Assembly: GCA_030765055.1 (NCBI GenBank)
Contig: CM060952.1
Coordinates: 86,760,993-86,824,992 of the forward strand
Direction: 5' to 3'
DNA from: Mantis religiosa
Lineage: Eukaryota; Arthropoda; Insecta; Mantodea; Mantidae
Length of the DNA: 64,000 nucleotides
Each line of letters begins with the position of its first letter. Position 1 is the stretch's first letter. The notes below the pieces were generated by a model. The model searched no databases. It had not been told where the DNA came from and was given only the letters and a program-made list of their open reading frames with translations. This document shows, in pieces, positions 45,842 to 56,485 of the stretch. Both the position numbers and the translations under genes were made by a program.

Positions 45842-46424
45842 CTTGGCGTTGCCAGTTCCACGGCTAGTGGGAGGAAGATATGTCTGTCTTTGTCTCATAG
45901 AATCCACCTAGCAAGTATACAGATGCTGAGATGTACAGTGATACAAATGCTGACAAAGAAGTTCACTTCTAATATTTCAGCATGTGTGTGAGAACCTATA
46001 CAATGGTTATCGCATAATCTGAACCTTAAAACCTTGAACTGGAGAACAGTTCGCTTTCGTAGCTATTGTTCATATGCACACAAAACAAAATGATTCAAAT
46101 TAGATACGCTCTACGATAGAAAGTGTTTGCTAGAGTGAAACAAAATAGTGACATTTCAAGAGTATGTGAATATGGTTTCTATTTTAATGATTCCATATTT
46201 TATATTGCATGCAATGGACTTTAAACCAAGTTTTGTTTCATTAAAATACGTAACAAATGCGGAAGATATGAATGTGTGTTTATGAAGCATTTTTACACCA
46301 TGAATCTCATGTACTAATGTTAGGCACTGTGCGCAGAAATTTTACTCTTGCAGCAACAATATCGCTTCTTTCAAGCAAAAGTTTACGACCATCATTGATT
46401 CTCCTACATGTGAACCTAAGATAT
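45842..46424. other. No feature recognised
   Basis: Unassigned DNA. Confidence 0.45.
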
Positions 46425-46616
46425 TTCATTCAAGAGGCCCTGATTTCGAATCTCGGTCAGGTTGAGTTACCTGGATAAGGTTTTTTTCCGGGGTTTTCCC
46501 TTATCCTTCTAGACGAATGTCGGGTAACTCTAAGCATCATGGACCCTGGACTCATTTGAGCATCATTTCACCCAATTCATTTACCGTCCGATATGACTTA
46601 ACGTTGGAGGACGTAA

Positions 46617-46621
<5 letters not shown>
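46425..46621 (+). mobile_element. SINE family A, copy 9 (5' truncated)
   Basis: Begins in the T-arm region (CAAGAGGCCCTGATTTCGAATCTCGG). The body is otherwise among the best preserved, ending GACGTAAATTACA. Confidence 0.92.

Positions 46622-46692
<71 letters not shown>
46622..46692. repeat. (GA)n microsatellite as SINE tail
   Basis: About 70 bp of GA repeat starting exactly where the SINE body ends. Confidence 0.96.
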
Positions 46693-46696
<4 letters not shown>

Positions 46697-46960
46697 TTTC
46701 AGAATATTATTCATAGAAGATATAGAATCAGTATATTCTATGTTCTCCGGCATTAAATTGGTCAGCCTTTCGGCAATTGGATATTCGCCCTTGTCATACA
46801 AATCATAAATTGTTCTACGTAAAACACACTTTTGAAAACTGTCTAAGTTGGTAGCACATTTTATTAGCTGTTCGTTGTCTCCTTGGAAATCTAAATATGG
46901 AAACTCTCCTAATTTAATAAACTATTTGCCTTCTTTAACAATATTCGTCACAGAATGAGT
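46693..46960 (-). pseudogene. DDE-type transposase N-terminal fragment
   Basis: Minus strand reads NLDSFQKCVLRRTIYDLYDK, GEYPIAERLTNLMPENIEYT and SMNNILK. This resembles the helix-turn-helix part in front of the catalytic domain of a common insect IS630/Tc1-like transposase (LDDFDKCVVRRTIYEFY..GEYPT....). The frame is cut at its C-terminal side by the GA repeat and SINE. There is no catalytic domain. Confidence 0.55.
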
Positions 46961-48000
46961 ACTCATGTGACAAGCTTGTAACATTAATTCTCGACTCTGA
47001 GCAAAATTTGTACTTTCGAAAAGTCTTTAATTGACATCTGTTTGAAAAAGGAATACACATTAACAAGAATACTTCTAGCCTGCTTATGTAAAATCTTATG
47101 AGTTCCTTTGCAGTTACTACTAGGTGTACCAGTACTGGGCTTGCTAAAAGGTATACTTATTAACTTTCAAATGCACGGCGCACTCTCAAAAGATCACCAC
47201 TTTACTGAATGCAAGGTAAAAAATGCAACTGCAGCATAGCAGTGTGTGCTTTCCTGCATTAACAGTTAATGAATCTTTTCTTTCTAGTCAGGCGCCTTAA
47301 CTTTCCATATCTCCGAAACCAGACGTGCTGCAAACATGGTATTTGGACATTAGTCCTTAGAAAACAATAGCTCTGCAACTTGGAGAAAACAAAATAATTA
47401 TGTAACTAGTATCTTTAGAGCGCGCAAAGAAATTAGCCGTATGGTTCGGCAAAGCGAGCCAGCATGCGTGCTTAACTGTACAACATTGCACGCACCACAT
47501 TGGCTAGTAGTGATAGAACAGCCACGCCTAGCCTCGCCTTATGTTCATTCCTATTTTGTTATACCTTAGTTATATTGTACAGTAGGAAGGAGTAAGGTGA
47601 AAAACAGAACGTAACCGATCAGGGGTCACAATGGAATAGAGGCTAAGGTCACTAGGTTACTTCGGATTCAACTGCCCCTGCAAGATTGCTCCCGATCTGG
47701 TAAATGAAGATTTACACAGAGCTCCCTTTTTTCATGCACACAACGCGGAAACTCTCGCCGACACTTAGAACCCTAAAACACGCCACGTTAATGAACCGAT
47801 GATCTTCCGAATGCAAGTAACAAACGCTACTGGCACCACCTTGTCGTTAACAATTGTAATAGAGCAGATAAAAAGAAAAAAAAAAACATATGATAATAAA
47901 AAAAATCGTGATTATGAAAAACTCAGCACTTCTTTTAAAATTAATAATATAAATATACTCTAAGTGTTTATAAAGATGAAACAGTTGGCATTAGTAGATA
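46961..48000. other. No feature recognised
   Basis: Unassigned DNA up to a possible pogo-type end (TACAGTAGAAAAGC at 48001). Confidence 0.4.
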
Positions 48001-48234
48001 TACAGTAGAAAAGCTCTAACACGAAACGTGATCGTTCCGGAATTTATTTTCCGTTTACATAGGTTTCGGTCTTACTGAGGGATGTGTTTGAATACGAAGA
48101 AATTACGAAATAGTCACACAGGTTTACAGTGAAGAAATAATATAGAATGAATTGTAAATAATAATAGAATGATATGTATTATGTACTAGATGTTCAAGTT
48201 ACATACAATAATTGTGACTTATCGCCTATTTTGT

Positions 48235-48688
48235 CTGTCTGCTTTGACGTTTCCCTTTCCAATCTGCAACTGTTTGCACATCAATATAATTTGCTTCACC
48301 ACAATACAGTATTGAAAACACTGTTATAGCGATGTTTGAAACTCTCGAGGCATCCATTGTAAGCTCTGAAATTGTCTTTGCCTAATTTTCTTGCAGTCTC
48401 TAAAGCTTGGTCCAGAAATGGATATTACAGCACGCATACTAACAAACCACTCGAACACAACGCGATTTAGCTCGTCATACTTTGTATGATTTTGTGATGT
48501 GTTTCAATGCTCCACTGTTTCCTTTAACCAATCGTCTTTAATTTTTACTTTTTCAAAATCTCATAAATCTGAGCTTTTCCCACCTTAAACAACACAGTTA
48601 ATTCTTTATCTGAACGTTTCTTCTTTTCGTGTTCTTCAATAACTTTATTTTTTTCCTCCAGTGATAATGTATTATGTTTGGAGCTCAT
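48235..48688 (-). pseudogene. pogo/Tigger transposase N-terminal part
   Basis: Opens at ATG 48688 (minus): NTLSLEEKNKVIEEHEKKK then ELTVLFKVGKAQIYEILKK, a psq/CENP-B-type helix-turn-helix. After a stop at 48545 the frame-shifted continuation still reads DELNRVVFEWFVSMRA and, further on, ARKLGKDNFRA and YIDVQTVADWKGK. This is the order found in pogo/Tigger transposases: HTH, CENP-B-type second domain, start of the catalytic domain. The DDE core is absent. Such proteins bind the transposon ends and cut at TA. Several frameshifts and stops make it dead. Confidence 0.85.
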
Positions 48689-48855
48689 TTTACAGATTTT
48701 TTGTGCACACGAACTATATTTTTAAAAACCACCAAAGTTCACAGTTTTCTTCCACTCGTACTTGATCACTTGTGACAACGAAACTGAGAATTAACACACT
48801 GTAAACAGTTGCACCCTTACCATGTCTGCTGTGGGGAGTAGTGTATTCTATTCTG

Positions 48856-49590
48856 CTATATGCCACACCCATCTGATACACTACTCTCAACAAGAAGAAA
48901 TACGCCCTAATGATGGAACGTGTGCAAAGAAAAGTACTCCTGCGCTCGATTTGTGCCTATAGAACTGATTACAATAGGGCACTACAGGTGGTGACTGGGG
49001 CCATTCCAATGGGCTTATTGGTCAAAGAGCGCCAGGTGTTTAGTGACACGACTACATGTCAACCTCTTGAAGTTAAAATACTGATCAAAGACCAACTGAT
49101 CGCTGAATGGCAATTGCGATGGACAAAAACTACCGTAGTAGGCCAATGGACTAAATGGCTCAGACCAGACGTGCGCTCATAGTTGCGTAGCAAACATGGA
49201 AACTTAGATTATTGCCTCATGCAGATTCAAGAACTACGCCTTTCGAATGAGCAAAAGAGTTACCACTATCTGTGATTATTGTACTCTAGAAGATTCTGCA
49301 GATGGAATAGCCTCAGAAAGGAAGCGTATGGCAAACTAAATGCAGTGCTGACCAATGAGAACCTAAGCACCACCGTGCTTTTTTTTTCAGTTTACGTCCT
49401 CCAACTTTAAGTCATATCGGGCGATGAATGGAATGGGTGAAATGATGCTCAAATGAAGTCAGGGTCCATGGAGCTTAGAGTTACCCGACATTCGTCACCA
49501 CCATGATGCAGAGCAAACAATCCTGGGATATAGTGACACAATTGACCAGATCTATCATGGCTACTAAGGAGCGAGCCGAAAGGATGATAC
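48856..49590 (+). pseudogene. R1-like LINE C-terminal tail
   Basis: LLYATPI leads into MMERVQRKVLLRSICAYRT and ALQVVTGAIPMGLLVKERQ (48910-49040), the block after the RT domain in R1/I-type LINEs (VQR..LLR...AYRT.S..AL.VL.G..P). It continues with WTKWLRPD, DYCLMQIQ and, after a SINE insertion, SWDIVTQLTRSIMATKERAER (to about 49590). The RT itself is absent, as expected for 5' truncation. Frameshifts are present. The part after the SINE continues the same protein, so the SINE inserted later. Confidence 0.75.
49378..49495 (-). mobile_element. SINE family A, copy 10 (5' truncated, with TSD)
   Basis: T-run tail at 49379-49387, body to the CATTCGTC block; the tRNA-like head is missing. It is flanked by CACCACCGTG (49368-49377) and CACCACCATG (49496-49505), a 10-bp target duplication with one mismatch. 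Confidence 0.9.
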
Positions 49591-49599
49591 CCTAAGTAA

Positions 49600-50454
49600 T
49601 TCTACTTTCCCTTGTCATACTCATCTAAACGCATATTGCAACCTTGAGGAGGTCACCTACAACTGCCATACTGAGATGATGCAATATTGCAGTTCCACTA
49701 TGTTTTTCTGTGATATATAACATGTATGCTGGAAGAGAGTTGAGAGAGTTAATGATTTGTTTACCATTTTCCTCGAAGGATTACCATTTATGACTTTATG
49801 CTTTATGGAACTTGGGTGCAAGTATAGTCGCCCTCAAAATTATTGCAATTTTTAAAATACCTACATTTTAACCCATTACACATAAATTAATCCGTTTTAA
49901 TAAGGTTATTTATGCAAACCTTCCCGAAAAATATTTCCGCGTCAGACATTTTTCCGGCTTAGGGTATAATTTTATATGGGAAATTTCTCAGTTCCGAAAT
50001 ATATTTTTTGTTTTTTTCCAGGTTTTCGAGATATAAGGGTCCCATTTCAGGCAGGGTTTGCTGTATCATATTATGGAATAGAGTAGAATAGGTCAGCTAA
50101 CGAAGGAGGATACCTAACATCTGGAGCCGCTATAGTATCTTTAGTGTAATAGGACTTCGGGAGAAGAGGATGATCTGGAGGTATCATGAGAGACGTATGG
50201 ACTGTAGGTATGCAGCAGACAAGCCCAGAGTTTCTCAACAGTTACAGGCAGGATCCACCGGCCCAAACCGACGGAGGGTGGCTCTTAGGTTCCCTTGCAG
50301 CTAGAGCCGGGAAAGCTTGAAACGGTAGTGGAGGATCGCAGGTAGCCGAGAAGTTCCAACACGCAAGCCTCAGCCCGCATCAAACGACAAGGAATGGTCC
50401 TCTAACATGAAAGAGGGAGATGAACTGGGAGTAAGGGGATTTGTGGTAGAAGAA
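49600..50454. other. Possible pogo-type end, otherwise unassigned
   Basis: Near 49990-50072 the reverse strand reads TACAGCAAACCCTGCC then ATCTCGAAAACCTGG, which resembles the terminal region of pogo-like elements and could be the far end of the transposon whose gene is at 48.2-48.7 kb. A GC-richer block follows (50230-50400) and is not identified. Confidence 0.35.
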
Positions 50455-50575
50455 AGCTTTTGTCTTGCCGGTCAGGGAAACCCATGTAAAAACTCAGGGT
50501 CAGAGTGAGCATTGGCAGGATTGGAACCCGAGACCTCTCACGCCCCACGCTTTAGCAAGGCACAGTATGGAATAA
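50455..50575 (-). mobile_element. tRNA-like SINE fragment
   Basis: Minus strand: TTGCTAAAGCGTGGGGCGTGAGAGG then CTCGGGTTCCAATCCTGCC (B box) and a short body (CTGACCCTGAGTTTTTACATGG). Confidence 0.5.
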
Positions 50576-51242
50576 TTTCTAATGCTTTCATATTCTAATA
50601 AAATGAAATTCATATATTAGCTGCCTCTGCTTACTGTATCCGATAAAAAGTTGCTCCTAAGTAGATCATGAGCCAGTAAAGCCGATTTGACAGCAGCAGT
50701 CTATAGTACACAGGGACATCCGCAACTGCATAACAATGGCCGCCATAATGAAAGCGACCAAATCCCCCAGCTCCTGATGACATATTTATCCTCCAAATCT
50801 ATAATCGTATTAAGCCCTCTGCTCTGAGATTATACGATTGCTTTTAACAGATGCGATCTGCATGGATACACTTTAAAAGAGCCCGTTTGTTTGATAAAAT
50901 CGTTGCATCAAAGGCACTCACACGGACCAATCCGCTGCTGCAGCAATTATCGGAGTAGGGATCGATTACCGAAGAGAGCTAATTTTGGACGTTTTTGTCT
51001 CCTCAATGCCAGACATTTGTTTCACGTACATATTATTTCACGCATCTCTCCTGTTACATTAGGACTCTATGACAAAGTTCAAAGTTTGGAGATCCTGTTT
51101 GTTTTTCATAGTTGACTTTTGACTTCATACCTGATGCTGAAGTTGTTTCCAGTTTTACTTTTTCTATTACCTAACAACAGTAAGTATTGCATTCCATTAA
51201 AAATATCTGTACCAAGATTTTAACGACATTTCTACAAAAGAA

Positions 51243-51244
<2 letters not shown>
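50576..51244. other. No feature recognised
   Basis: Unassigned DNA. Confidence 0.45.

Positions 51245-51297
<53 letters not shown>
51245..51297. repeat. (GT)n microsatellite
   Basis: 53 bp of perfect GT repeat followed by GGGAGGGGGG. Confidence 0.97.
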
Positions 51298-51299
<2 letters not shown>

Positions 51300-51554
51300 A
51301 GGGGGGTATGTGTGTATTACCACACCGAAGTTCGGTAACTGCCGAGGGATTATGACACCACTGCTGTCTGTTTTGGAGAGAAAGATTCGAGTCGGGCGAC
51401 TTAGCCGCCATCATGCAGAAATGGCAGTAGAGGAATCGTCTCCTAGCTTATTAGCTTGCAGGAGAGTAGTGTTACGTCTTCAAGGCCAATCACGAGCTGA
51501 CGTCACGAGTACGGGACGGAACTGTGCTGCTACTACGCAAAATCCTCTCTAGAT

Positions 51555-52020
51555 GTTTTTTCGAGAAGGGTCCGATTCCAGTAAGATCTATTGCGCCCGG
51601 CACATATATAGGAAGCGCCGATGCAGGGCCGAGTAGTCAGTAGCGGATTGACCAGAGTAATATCAGTAGTTGTACACTGAGAGCAGTGCGGTGCTTTGAG
51701 CTGAGTGTGGTACGTGCCAAATTCCACGATAAGGAGTCGGCAGGCCGTGTAATGGAAGCAATCCACGGGTCAGTAAGTACGACTCTGTGTAAGGGATCGC
51801 TGATCTGTGGATCCGGCAGCGAAGTAGTTTAGTGTGAATATCGGATTTGTATTGTGTACTGTTTGCCACAGCAAAGAAAGTCCCCAGGAATAAGACACAG
51901 GGGTGTTGGAGAAGGTTGACTGACATTCAGGTCAGTACATTTACAGACCATTCAAAAACATTCTGACGCCTTCTACTTTTGTGAATAAATCTTCTTGGTT
52001 TTAGTGTAGTGGGTCAATAA
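51555..52020 (+). repeat. LTR-like dispersed repeat
   Basis: Has a TATA-like box (CACATATATAGG near 51600-51611) and, about 375 bp downstream, GTGAATAAATC, a polyadenylation signal. This is the spacing of a promoter-R-U5 layout. Part of it (about 51660-51865) matches the reverse strand of 41822-42010. No flanking coding region is seen, so a solo LTR is plausible. The ends and any target duplication are not resolved. Confidence 0.4.
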
Positions 52021-52699
52021 GGCGCATGTTTTTTGTGATTCTACACCTTGTGTAGTATGCGTTCTCTGTCACACACATTCGCTGTCCTTGTAGCACTGTG
52101 TAAAGATGGCACAGACCTGTCAGGGATTTTCTTTGCGTTGGCGAGCAGTAGCTTGTTGTTAGAGGTGCACCTGTGTACACATAGATCAGCAGCACAAAGA
52201 GGGCATGTAACAGGAACTCAAAGGGACAATGCAAAGATATTCTGTATTTGTGTAAAAGAAAAGCTGGTTGTGCTTATGTTAGCATTGGACCAACTATGGC
52301 AGAATACTTATCATTTTTAACAGTTATTTTTAATTTTTTTAAAAATGTACTTCTGTCAAACATGAATTCGTTACTGTTTCCCCTTCCCTGCTCAGGCAAA
52401 GAGAAAGAAATGTTATGCCTCTCTATTCCCCTAATCCCGTCGTAGATACATGGAAATGTGCTATAAAACAGTTTCTGCAAATGTGTATCTCTATTAACAT
52501 AAAAGAAAAACAATAAGCATTTGTAAGAATAGTTTATACATGAGTGAGTAGAAAAAGTCATTTGAGTGCAAAGTAACATTTATTCGTTTAACGCTCGTTC
52601 TTTTTAAATATGAAACCGCAGGCATTGGACACTGATTATACATGAAACGAAATTATATTTGGGAAGAAAACTTCTAAGCCTAAATTCAGAGAATTATTA
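52021..52699. other. No feature recognised
   Basis: Unassigned DNA with chance frames. Confidence 0.45.
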
Positions 52700-52785
52700 T
52701 CAGTGGAAAACCTGGAGGAATTTGAACGGTGGACCTTCAGAATGCATGTCTCATACGTTACTGTGGAGCCATGTCACTTGGTAAC
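52700..52785 (-). mobile_element. tRNA-like SINE head
   Basis: Minus strand: ATGGCTCCACAGTAACGTATGAG then CCACCGTTCAAATTCCTCC, A- and B-box-like with tRNA spacing. Confidence 0.5.
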
Positions 52786-53914
52786 AGCACCATTATGCAG
52801 TGATTATTAATAGATTAAGTGGTTCATTTGGACATAAGTAATACAAATGCTTCAGCTTCGTATCAGGAGAAACAATTAATTAAAATAGCAAGTCTTGTAA
52901 ACTATCTTCACTTAAAATACGTCATTGTTCAGTTCTAAAGAACGTTAGCACCTCTGCACCAAGTTTAATCCAATCCACTTCAATTTCTGCTACTGAAAAC
53001 ATTTAAATTCCTTTTAAAATTGGATTTTTAATCAATGCACTTAAAAACAGTGCCAATCCCCCAAATAAATTTGTATGTATTTCAAAATTAAGTGCTTTTA
53101 TTGTGTTCAGATTTTAGCTTATCCTAATTTTGAGGTTAACTATTTTATTATGCCTGCTGTTCAATCTTTCAATCTTTTATTATGCTGTGATGTCATAGGT
53201 GATCTAATGTCGATTTTAGTATAAAAAGCACAGGTAAGAAATTAGTATTTACATAACCTGTAACATTTTATTCACGGAATGTTCTTAATATATATCATTT
53301 AATGTTACGGCATTCATCAGATAAATTCGTGACCTCACTTTCTATTTAACAATACTTATGCCTTCATTGGAAGTTTGGTTAGAACAGCCTTGTTTTTAAT
53401 GCAGTTCATTAATTCTTAATAGCGTCTCAAGATATCGCCACCACTCAGCTCCAAGCGCTGCCAATGTAAACTTCTCCCAGAAATAACCACGCGAGCGGTT
53501 GTTTAACAAAAACATTACTTCTGTTAGCAAAACACCACTTTCTTTGTTTGCGGTCACACATGCTGGAACAATACATCTCCTGGAAGTGATGAAGCGATAG
53601 CACTGGTGTTTACTAAGAGCTTTATGGCTGTCTTTCTTGATTAAATAACTTGCATTGTCTGCTTGACGCTATAGTCATAGAATCTTATATACTTGTTGTA
53701 CCTTTTGTGCAAACAATTCTTACAAAAGCTTATTTATCTGTCATATTGGTCAAAATAAACATTTGCAGAAAGTTTCATTACACATTTCGTGAAGCCACAA
53801 GTAGAATACAAGTTCCTGAAGCGAGAGTTAAAAGGTTCACTAACTGCGTTTGAAACTGGCTCTTTCATGACACCCTAAGGAATAGCATAACAGCGACGGA
53901 AAGTCACAGAACCC
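52786..53914. other. No feature recognised
   Basis: Unassigned AT-rich DNA. Confidence 0.45.
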
Positions 53915-54265
53915 TATGTCCGATTTCACCAACAGATGTTAAGACTTAACACGAGTTAGCAATAGTTAAAACAAAAATTGCATTTCACCAATAAGTGTTA
54001 GCGTAACACTCGTGTTAAATCTCTTGCTAAACTAACAAACCAAATTTCTGAAGTTAAGTCCTTAACAATTGTAAATAGTCAAGATGGCGAGCATGAACTG
54101 AGCTGTTGATGTCGATTTGCTATATTTAAGACCGTCTAAATGGCATTCATAATAGAGTACGGCCTATGAGGAGAAATGATTTTGAGGAACTATCCGAAGT
54201 GAATTTTTACGGAAGTATAGACTGTCGAAACATGTTGCTATGAAGGTTACTACGGAAGTACAAGA

Positions 54266-54836
54266 GAGGTTAGAGCATGCATGGAAAGGAATATGCCGAT
54301 CTCGCCTTTGCTTCAAGTATCAATAACCTTATTATTTTATAATTCACTGAATTATGTGGATAATAAATTGTCCACCTCCCGTCTTGAAACGCTCAAGGGG
54401 CGCTGATGACCCAGCAGTTGAGCGCCCTCAAAACACACAATCATCATCACTTGCCCTTCTTCGCTCCTCGTTATAAATTTACGTAATACTGAGTTAGAAC
54501 ATGCATAGAAAGGAATATGACGATCTCGCCTAAGCTCCAAGTATTAATAACTTTGCGATTTTATAATTCACTGAATTATGTGGATAATACATTGTCCACC
54601 TCCCGTCTTGAAACGGTCAAGTCACTTGCCCTTCTTCGTTCCTCGTTTTAAATTTGCGTAATAATGAGTTGGAATATGCATCGAAAGGAATATGCCGATA
54701 TCGCCTTCAAGTGTTAATAACTTTGCGATTTTATAATTCACTGAATTATGTGGATAATACACTGTCCACCTCCCGTCTTGAAACGTTTAAGGTAATTGTC
54801 CTTCGCACCTCGTTTTAAATTTACGTAATACTGACA
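54266..54836. repeat. Three tandem units of about 173 bp
   Basis: Units at about 54266-54490, 54491-54664 and 54665-54836 share TTATAATTCACTGAATTATG, GTGGATAATA(A/C)A(T/C)TGTCCAC and CACCTCCCGTCTTGAAACG. Unit 1 is longer because of a 49-nt insertion (54398-54446). Each unit includes a near-palindrome around GTGGATAAT...ATTGTCCAC. Confidence 0.9.
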
Positions 54837-55083
54837 AGTTGTTTGGTGCTTGTAGTAGTGACACATGCATTTGAATTAAAATCGTTTCCAACATTTTCCC
54901 CGTGACATCTTTCTCTTTTACATTCACCGCATTCGTCCTCTTATTTTCCACGATATACTTACACTTCGTCACCAATTCAATTAACAATTCTTTCTCCATC
55001 GATGAAAAAATTTGTCTTATGGCTTTATTTATGATTTTGTTCATCCGCCATTTTACAGCTTGTGCAGACGAAAATGTAAACAA
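54787..55083 (-). pseudogene. Myb/SANT-like DNA-binding protein remnant
   Basis: Inside the TIR element, the minus frame reads MEKELLIELVTKCKYIVENK then RTNAVNVKEKDVTGKMLETI. This matches the start of the Myb/SANT-like DNA-binding domain found in the accessory protein of Harbinger-type transposons and in many insect proteins (EKELLIELV.KYK.IIENK.TD....KEK..AW..I...FN). One expected Trp is Gly, and the frame shifts after ILIQMHV. In Harbinger elements this protein carries the transposase to DNA. Only the first domain is left. Confidence 0.65.
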
Positions 55084-55304
55084 AAGCGCATCGCAGTACG
55101 TTCAGAAAATAATACGACTCATCCATAGCCTTCTATAGCTGTAATATTTACAAGTTTCTTGGCGTTAACACAGGTTTGTTAACATTTTCACAAAACAGCT
55201 TGGTGAAATGCAAGAAATTTAACATTAGTGTTAGCGCTGTGACAATTGTTACGTTACATTTGTTAAAGTCAATTTGAACATCTGTTGGTGAAATCGGACA
55301 TAAA

Positions 55305-56034
55305 GGAATTAAAACCAACTGCAAGGAATATCTTCGTAATAAATTTGCATTTTAAACAAATCTACATTCTTGCTGTATTGTACCTTTTCTTTGTCCCTTA
55401 TGTTTGTTATGCCAAAATCCTTGGCATGAAGAGGAATATACAGATTAAACCCAGAAATTCACGATAAACATTTTATTCGTGTGTTTTAGTCAAAATATTC
55501 AGCGTCTTTTTTTAGAAAGTATGAAAAATGTTAAATACAAAAGATAGTTTGACGTGGAGATAATTTCACCCAAGCAATCTGAGGCTTCAGTTTCTAGAAC
55601 ATTTCTTCGGCGACCCGCTGATATAAAATGGACCGCAAAAGACCCGCCACGCTGAAACTTTCACATCCCGCCATTACGTGGTTAAGCTCGAACCAGAGCA
55701 GGTACACGTCCGAACCCATCTCGGGCTTTCCTCAGTCCGCCAACTGCGACGAAGACGATGACGACAACGAACCTAATCTCTGTTTCATATAACCTTGCAC
55801 CGCTGACATGTATCACTCCGCGTGCAACTACCTTCCCCCTCACCCTAATTGGCTAATGCTTTCGTGCCATAGGCCATTGGCGGTGCCTTCCCGTCACATT
55901 TATACCTGCAGTAAACGTCATAATAATTACCAGGAAGATAGATAAAATCATACAAATAAGAATACGAAGGCATGCAAAAATACATGTTTATAATGAAACT
56001 GAGCAAGTTGAAACTGAATGAATGAGCAATGAAA
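55305..56034. other. No feature recognised
   Basis: Unassigned DNA. A short run of CG-richer sequence lies at 55600-55880. Confidence 0.4.
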
Positions 56035-56129
56035 TTTAAACAAATTTATAATCAAAGGCTTTCGGCCTTATCCACTGGGATTTTTCTAAACCAGCACACA
56101 TACCTTGAAAAATGCTTGTCTTTCAGTCT

Positions 56130-56475
56130 TAAAAGTCGTGTCACGCCGTACTTGTCGTATGTCCTTCATTCAACCAAGTCTCGTCAAGGTAGTATATTTT
56201 GCGACTTGTATCCCGGTACAGTCTGATTGTCCTTAAATAACGTCTTCGCCACACAGCAATATCACTCCTGGAGTGGTTGGATTGGTAAGTTTTCCTGTTC
56301 GCTCAATTTCATGTCACGATGTTCCTACGGACCTAACACTCACACCTGTAAGTTCAGAGCATAGCTGTTCGACTTCTTTCACTGACAAAGACGGATTCTT
56401 CTGTGTGAGTGCATTAAACACATGCTCCACAATTCTTTTTTCGCCGCTTTGTAAAGGTTTTCCCTTGCGATGCTT
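56130..56475 (-). pseudogene. DDE_3-type transposase remnant
   Basis: Minus strand from 56475: KGKPLQSGEKRIVEHVFNAL, NPSLSVKEVEQLCSELTGVS, VRSV, a helix-turn-helix block. A stop follows, then RTGKLTNPTTPG, and in another frame LYRDTSRKIYYLDETWLNEG HTTS at about 56145-56220. YLDETW is the first catalytic block (with the Asp) of a Tc1/IS630-like DDE transposase common in insects. Frameshifts and stops break it, and the rest of the catalytic domain is missing or eroded to the left. Confidence 0.8.
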
Positions 56476-56485
56476 CAGCGAAAAA

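Larger units (their letters stand above)
53917..55300. mobile_element. TA-flanked DNA transposon with 24-bp perfect TIRs
   Basis: Perfect 24-bp terminal inverted repeats, starting TGTCCGATTTCACCAAC, at 53917-53940 and 55277-55300. TA lies directly outside each (53915-53916, 55301-55302); because the junction is palindromic (TATGTCC...GGACATA) the duplication may equally be AT. The 1384-bp interior holds a broken Myb/SANT-like gene on the minus strand and a threefold tandem repeat. No transposase catalytic domain is present, so the element is non-autonomous. The Myb/SANT gene and the AT option suggest a PIF/Harbinger or ISL2EU relative. Confidence 0.88.
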
